Source of the DNA: GCA-001856825 sp038729485
GTDB taxonomy: Archaea; Thermoplasmatota; Thermoplasmata; Thermoplasmatales; GCA-001856825
NCBI GenBank assembly: GCA_038729485.1
Contig: JAVYRX010000003.1
Coordinates: 62,001-126,000 of the forward strand
Direction: 5' to 3'
Length of the DNA: 64,000 nucleotides
Below, one piece after another: positions 60,996 through 64,000 of the stretch (positions within the stretch are counted from its first letter, which is position 1; each line of letters starts with the position of its first letter). A model generated the notes under the pieces. That model ran no database searches. It saw nothing but the letters and a program-made list of their open reading frames with translations, and was not told where the DNA came from. Made by a program: the position numbers and the translations under genes.

Positions 60996-61991
60996 TCACG
61001 TTGAGTCTTGAATGGAAATGCAGTTGTTCAGGTAGGATACCCTTGTAACGAAATCAGAAACGTCCATCATCTTAGTTTCAAGATTCCAGAGTTTATCCCT
61101 AGGTGCAATTGCGAGGATGAATCCAGCTGACCCCCCTCCCATGAGCCGCGCCGTGCAAGCTCCATTTTGCATGGCGTTCTCAATCAAAGAATCAACCCTT
61201 TTGTTCGTTATTCCGACCCCTAGTTTCTTTTTCAATTCCCACCCTACATTCATAAGTCTACAAAATGAGTTCATATCCATGTTTGAAACGGCATCTTTTG
61301 CCTGCAGTGTGACATTTTTTATCTCCAGCAGAGTCTTAATTATTTCGTTGGATCCTTTATTAAGTTTACTGACTTCGTCCTGAAGTTCCACGGAACTGTT
61401 TCTAGTTGAACCGGTGTAGATTATTATGGATGAACTGCTCAGCAGGTTCGTAAAACTATTTGCTGCATCTAATTTTTCTACCTTTGCTTTTCCGCCTGAA
61501 AATTCAACGTATTTTAGACCGGGAAATGGGATAGCATAAGGATCCTGCAGGCCAAGCGTGACCTTAAAGTGGTCCTTTTCTATTCTGTATGATTCTTCTG
61601 CCATTTTCATCCAATCGATACCCACGCCTTTCATTCTGTTTATTACCGTAAGTAGGGCCAGCACCAGGGAAGTAGATGACCCTAGACCCGTCCCGGCCGG
61701 GACGTCTCCAGCAACAGAAAGGCGTCCTGTTCTTATGCCGTTCATTTCAAAAAGATTTGAAATTTTGTTTAGGAAATTGTTTCCCGCAGAAGCAACCGAG
61801 CTCCAGCTTTTCAGAAGATCCCTTGATGAGATCTCCAGAGGCATGCCATCGTCAACGTACCTTACCGTTATCCCTCTATCTATGGTGGCATTTATGACCG
61901 ATCCACCATGGAGATCTGGGAAAGGCGGAACGTCAGTACCGCCTCCTATAAAACTCACTCTATATGGAGAGAAAACAGAGATGCTTCTCAT
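60996..61991 (-). CDS. GHMP sugar kinase (heptose-7-phosphate kinase-like)
   Basis: 331-residue GHMP kinase: N-terminal SPYRVSFIGGGTDVPPFPDLHGG as in HddA-like kinases, the phosphate loop GDVPAGTGLGSSTSLVLALL, and C-terminal LMGGGSAGFILAI. The ATG at 61991 is chosen over an upstream TTG at 62006 because a TATA-like box (62011-62020) lies 25 bases before it. HddA-like kinases phosphorylate D-glycero-D-manno-heptose 7-phosphate or similar sugars at C1, giving a substrate for a nucleotidyltransferase, and one is present at 63219. Confidence 0.82.
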   Translation of the reverse strand: MRSISVFSPYRVSFIGGGTDVPPFPDLHGGSVINATIDRGITVRYVDDGMPLEISSRDLLKSWSSVASAGNNFLNKISNLFEMNGIRTGRLSVAGDVPAGTGLGSSTSLVLALLTVINRMKGVGIDWMKMAEESYRIEKDHFKVTLGLQDPYAIPFPGLKYVEFSGGKAKVEKLDAANSFTNLLSSSSIIIYTGSTRNSSVELQDEVSKLNKGSNEIIKTLLEIKNVTLQAKDAVSNMDMNSFCRLMNVGWELKKKLGVGITNKRVDSLIENAMQNGACTARLMGGGSAGFILAIAPRDKLWNLETKMMDVSDFVTRVSYLNNCISIQDST

Positions 61992-62010
61992 TACATGTGA
62001 ATGCAAAATA

Positions 62011-62020
62011 TGATATAAAA
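62011..62020. promoter_or_regulatory. Shared TATA-like element between sugar kinase and SQD1-like gene
   Basis: TGATATAAAA. Minus strand centre is 25 bases before the ATG at 61991 (leaderless). On the plus strand it is about 35 bases before the ATG at 62051, leaving a short leader of about 10 bases. Confidence 0.45.
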
Positions 62021-62050
62021 ATTGAAATCCTTCCTAATGATTGCATTTGG

Positions 62051-63229
62051 ATGAGAGCCCTAATACTTGGGATTGATGGATATATTGGCTGGGCTCTAGC
62101 TCTCCGCCTTGCGTCGATGGGATATGAAGTTACCGGCGTTGATAATTTTTATACGAGGAGAAGGGTGAGGGAGGTCGGATCTAATTCTGCCCTCCCTCTG
62201 CTTTCGTTTAACAAGAGGGTTGAAAAAGTTAGGGAAAAGATGGGCGTAAAGATCAATTTCATCAGAGGAAACGTCGCAATTCCTAACGTTATGTACGGAG
62301 TTTTCAAATCTATAAAGCCCGAGGTGGTGTTCCATCTGGCGGAGCAGCGTTCCGCCCCTTATTCCATGATAGGCCTCAAACAGGCGAGCGAGACCATGAG
62401 TACCAACCTACTTAGTACTTTAAATCTTGTATACGCGGCCAAGGACATCTCTCCCGACGTGCACATAATAAAACTAGGTACAATGGGGGAATACGGCACG
62501 CCAAATATAGACATAACAGAGGGATTCATTGAGGTTAAGTTCAGGGGAAGGAAAGACGTCCTTCCCTTTCCAAGAAATGCGAGTTCATGGTACCATTGGT
62601 CCAAAGTCCATGATTCAAATAACCTGATGTTTGCGAACAGATTATGGAGGCTTAAAATAACCGACGTTATGCAAGGCGTCGTATATGGAACTAGGACGGA
62701 TGAAATCAAAAGAACCGGGTTATATACTAGATTTGACATTGACGAGGTTTGGGGCACGGCCGTCAACAGATTTGTTGCTCAGGCCGTAATAGGGAATCCA
62801 ATAACGCCGTATGGTAATGGTAACCAAAAGAGGGGTTTTCTCGCTTTGGAGGACAGCATAAACTGTCTTACCATAGCAATGAACAATCCTCCCGATGCTG
62901 GGAAATACAGGGTACTTAACCAGTTCGATCAATACTATTCAATAAATTACCTAGCAGATACCGTCGCCAGAATCTATGAGGAAATATCCGGAAGGCCTGC
63001 AAGAATCGAACACGTGAGGAACCCTAGGGTGGAATCAGAGGATCATTATTACAACCCGGATCACGAGACGCTTCGTAAGCTCGGATACAGACCAAAAAGC
63101 ACCTTGAGTCACGTTGTAAAGGAAATGATCGAAGACCTGCTGAATTACAGGGAACGGTGCGAATCCTTAAAATCCGTGATAATGCCCAGAACGGTATGGG
63201 TTAAAAGCAAAGGCCTGATCAGTTCTTGA
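62051..63229 (+). CDS. agl3: UDP-sulfoquinovose synthase-like (SQD1/Agl3) epimerase
   Basis: 392-residue extended short-chain dehydrogenase. NAD loop GIDGYIG at residues 7-13, then HLAEQRSAPYSM, GTMGEYGTP and the catalytic YHWSK (Y181, K185), all matching UDP-sulfoquinovose synthase, which uses sulfite and UDP-glucose to make UDP-sulfoquinovose. In Sulfolobus the homologue Agl3 supplies sulfoquinovose for N-glycans. A longer frame starting at 61964 reads into the divergent gene; ATG 62051 starts at the typical first strand. It fits a surface glycan cluster and needs sulfite, which links it loosely with the TauE/SafE and TusA-like genes. Confidence 0.88.
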   Translation: MRALILGIDGYIGWALALRLASMGYEVTGVDNFYTRRRVREVGSNSALPLLSFNKRVEKVREKMGVKINFIRGNVAIPNVMYGVFKSIKPEVVFHLAEQRSAPYSMIGLKQASETMSTNLLSTLNLVYAAKDISPDVHIIKLGTMGEYGTPNIDITEGFIEVKFRGRKDVLPFPRNASSWYHWSKVHDSNNLMFANRLWRLKITDVMQGVVYGTRTDEIKRTGLYTRFDIDEVWGTAVNRFVAQAVIGNPITPYGNGNQKRGFLALEDSINCLTIAMNNPPDAGKYRVLNQFDQYYSINYLADTVARIYEEISGRPARIEHVRNPRVESEDHYYNPDHETLRKLGYRPKSTLSHVVKEMIEDLLNYRERCESLKSVIMPRTVWVKSKGLISS

Positions 63230-63965
63230 TTTTCCGTTTGACAGAATCATAGCTGGATCTAAGGGCATTTAGGTACTCCTCAGCAACGCCTACGCTTATC
63301 CAGTTTTTCCTGGAAATCTCGAGTGCTCTGAATTCAATTCCCTCCTTTATAGCTAAATCGATTGCGTCGGTGATCTCTTTCCCGCCGGTCCGTTCTATGA
63401 ACTCGAAAATGCTCGGAGGCAAATAATAAAATGCGCACATCGCATAATTTGAAGGCGGGTTACTGGGCTTTTCCAAAACACCCTTCACCTTTGGGGGTTC
63501 GCTGGAATCATCTATCAACGCAACCCCGTATCTCCTTGCATCCTCAACCTTCATGACGAGGAGTGTCCATCTTTCACTCCCTAAGGAAGAGCAGAGAAGA
63601 TCTTGAATTTTTGAAAAGTCCCAGACCGTAGCGTCTCCAGCTGCAAGGATGAATCCCTCGTTACCTATGAAGTCTCCCGCTTGAAGACACGCATCCCCGA
63701 ATCCCGCTTTTTCTTTCTGGTATAGTATGGTGCACCAGGGCAGTGCTTTTCTGACGTAGCTTTCAGTTACAAGGTCTTCAGGATCAAGAACTATGGCGAC
63801 GTCTCTGATCCCCATATCTCTCAGTCTGAATGCGAGAATGTCCAGTATCGGTCTAAGAGCCATCTTTCCATCCCTAACATCGTACAAAGGGAGGAGTTCT
63901 TTCCTCAGCACGCCATTGAGCCCAGACCTTGTCCCCAGACCGGCTGCAGTTATTACGGCTTTCAT
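63219..63965 (-). CDS. Sugar nucleotidyltransferase (NDP-sugar pyrophosphorylase)
   Basis: 248-residue GT-A-fold nucleotidyltransferase. AAGLGTRSGLNGVLRKELLPL has the GxGTR...KxLLP signature, GDATVWD contains an acidic metal site, and EKPSNPPSNYA is the EKP motif. It activates a hexose-1-phosphate with UTP, dTTP or GTP. It overlaps the SQD1-like gene by 11 bases on the opposite strand. It probably makes the nucleotide sugar used by SQD1-like or the kinase product; no residue fixes which. Confidence 0.85.
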   Translation of the reverse strand: MKAVITAAGLGTRSGLNGVLRKELLPLYDVRDGKMALRPILDILAFRLRDMGIRDVAIVLDPEDLVTESYVRKALPWCTILYQKEKAGFGDACLQAGDFIGNEGFILAAGDATVWDFSKIQDLLCSSLGSERWTLLVMKVEDARRYGVALIDDSSEPPKVKGVLEKPSNPPSNYAMCAFYYLPPSIFEFIERTGGKEITDAIDLAIKEGIEFRALEISRKNWISVGVAEEYLNALRSSYDSVKRKIKN

Positions 63966-64000
63966 TTTTCTTGGATCTGATTCAAAATTGCCTATTAAAT

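Noticed and set aside
61964..62050. Longer start of the SQD1-like gene
   Set aside because: It reads across the divergent sugar kinase start and TATA box; the first 29 residues are not family-like.

Overview
The window comes from an archaeon, most likely a Thermoplasmatales-like member of the Thermoplasmatota. Supporting signs are an archaeal uS15 gene joined to a RecJ-like DHH nuclease, archaeal-only biosynthesis genes (GTP cyclohydrolase MptA, phosphopantothenate synthetase, RibL-type FAD synthase, geranylgeranyl reductase, aaRS-like asparagine synthetase), Lhr and Hef-like helicases, a two-subunit transketolase, and many start codons lying about 23-30 bp behind TATA-like boxes with no Shine-Dalgarno sequence (leaderless transcripts). 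The assignment is inferred from gene content. Most of the window is ordinary chromosome: no intact insertion sequence, CRISPR array or provirus was seen.

Layout. 1-3.7 kb: glycan genes (partial DPM1-like transferase, nucleotidyltransferase-fold protein, GT2, GT-C membrane protein). 3.9-6.9 kb: three class I SAM methyltransferases, the last with a C-terminal zinc ribbon. 7.0-10.8 kb: small membrane protein, tRNA-Leu, WalJ-like metallo-beta-lactamase protein, NFACT ribosome rescue factor. 10.8-13.3 kb: two MFS transporters. 13.5-18.7 kb: an ECF-type double ATPase fused to a phosphoribosyltransferase, a KDG aldolase-like enzyme, a TusA-like protein, a HAD phosphatase and a protein disulfide oxidoreductase. 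18.7-20.5 kb: a CAT-anticodon tRNA, a decayed DNA methyltransferase, a membrane protein, tRNA-Arg. 20.6-26.5 kb: malate dehydrogenase, a DtxR/MntR regulator with a palindromic operator candidate, and a pentose-phosphate operon followed by mptA. 26.5-30 kb: Lhr helicase and a flavin reductase.

30-37.8 kb is a complete Opp/Dpp-type ABC importer (two permeases, two ATPases, a small membrane protein, and a PKD-containing anchored binding protein). 37.9-43.9 kb holds asparagine synthetase divergent from an AsnC/Lrp regulator, geranylgeranyl reductase divergent from uS15, the RecJ-like nuclease, phosphopantothenate synthetase, RibL and an acetyltransferase. 44-50 kb has a DUF2130-like coiled-coil protein and two divergent TauE/SafE-DUF1634 pairs around an alpha/beta hydrolase and a ribbon-helix-helix-like protein. 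50-56.3 kb has malic enzyme, a three-gene SPFH/zinc-ribbon operon and an M61 peptidase. 56.3-59.2 kb has UDGb, trehalose-6-phosphate phosphatase and a helicase-only Hef-like protein. 59.7-64 kb is a second glycan cluster with a UDP-sulfoquinovose synthase-like enzyme.

Taken together the genes fit an acidophile-like heterotroph that imports peptides, feeds carbon through an Entner-Doudoroff-type aldolase, the non-oxidative pentose phosphate pathway, malic enzyme and malate dehydrogenase, and decorates its surface with sulfonated glycans. The most unusual items are the ABC ATPase-phosphoribosyltransferase fusion (13485-15734), the SPFH/zinc-ribbon operon (51912-54526), the mirrored TauE/SafE-DUF1634 pairs, and the methyltransferase pseudogene that runs up to a tRNA 3' end.
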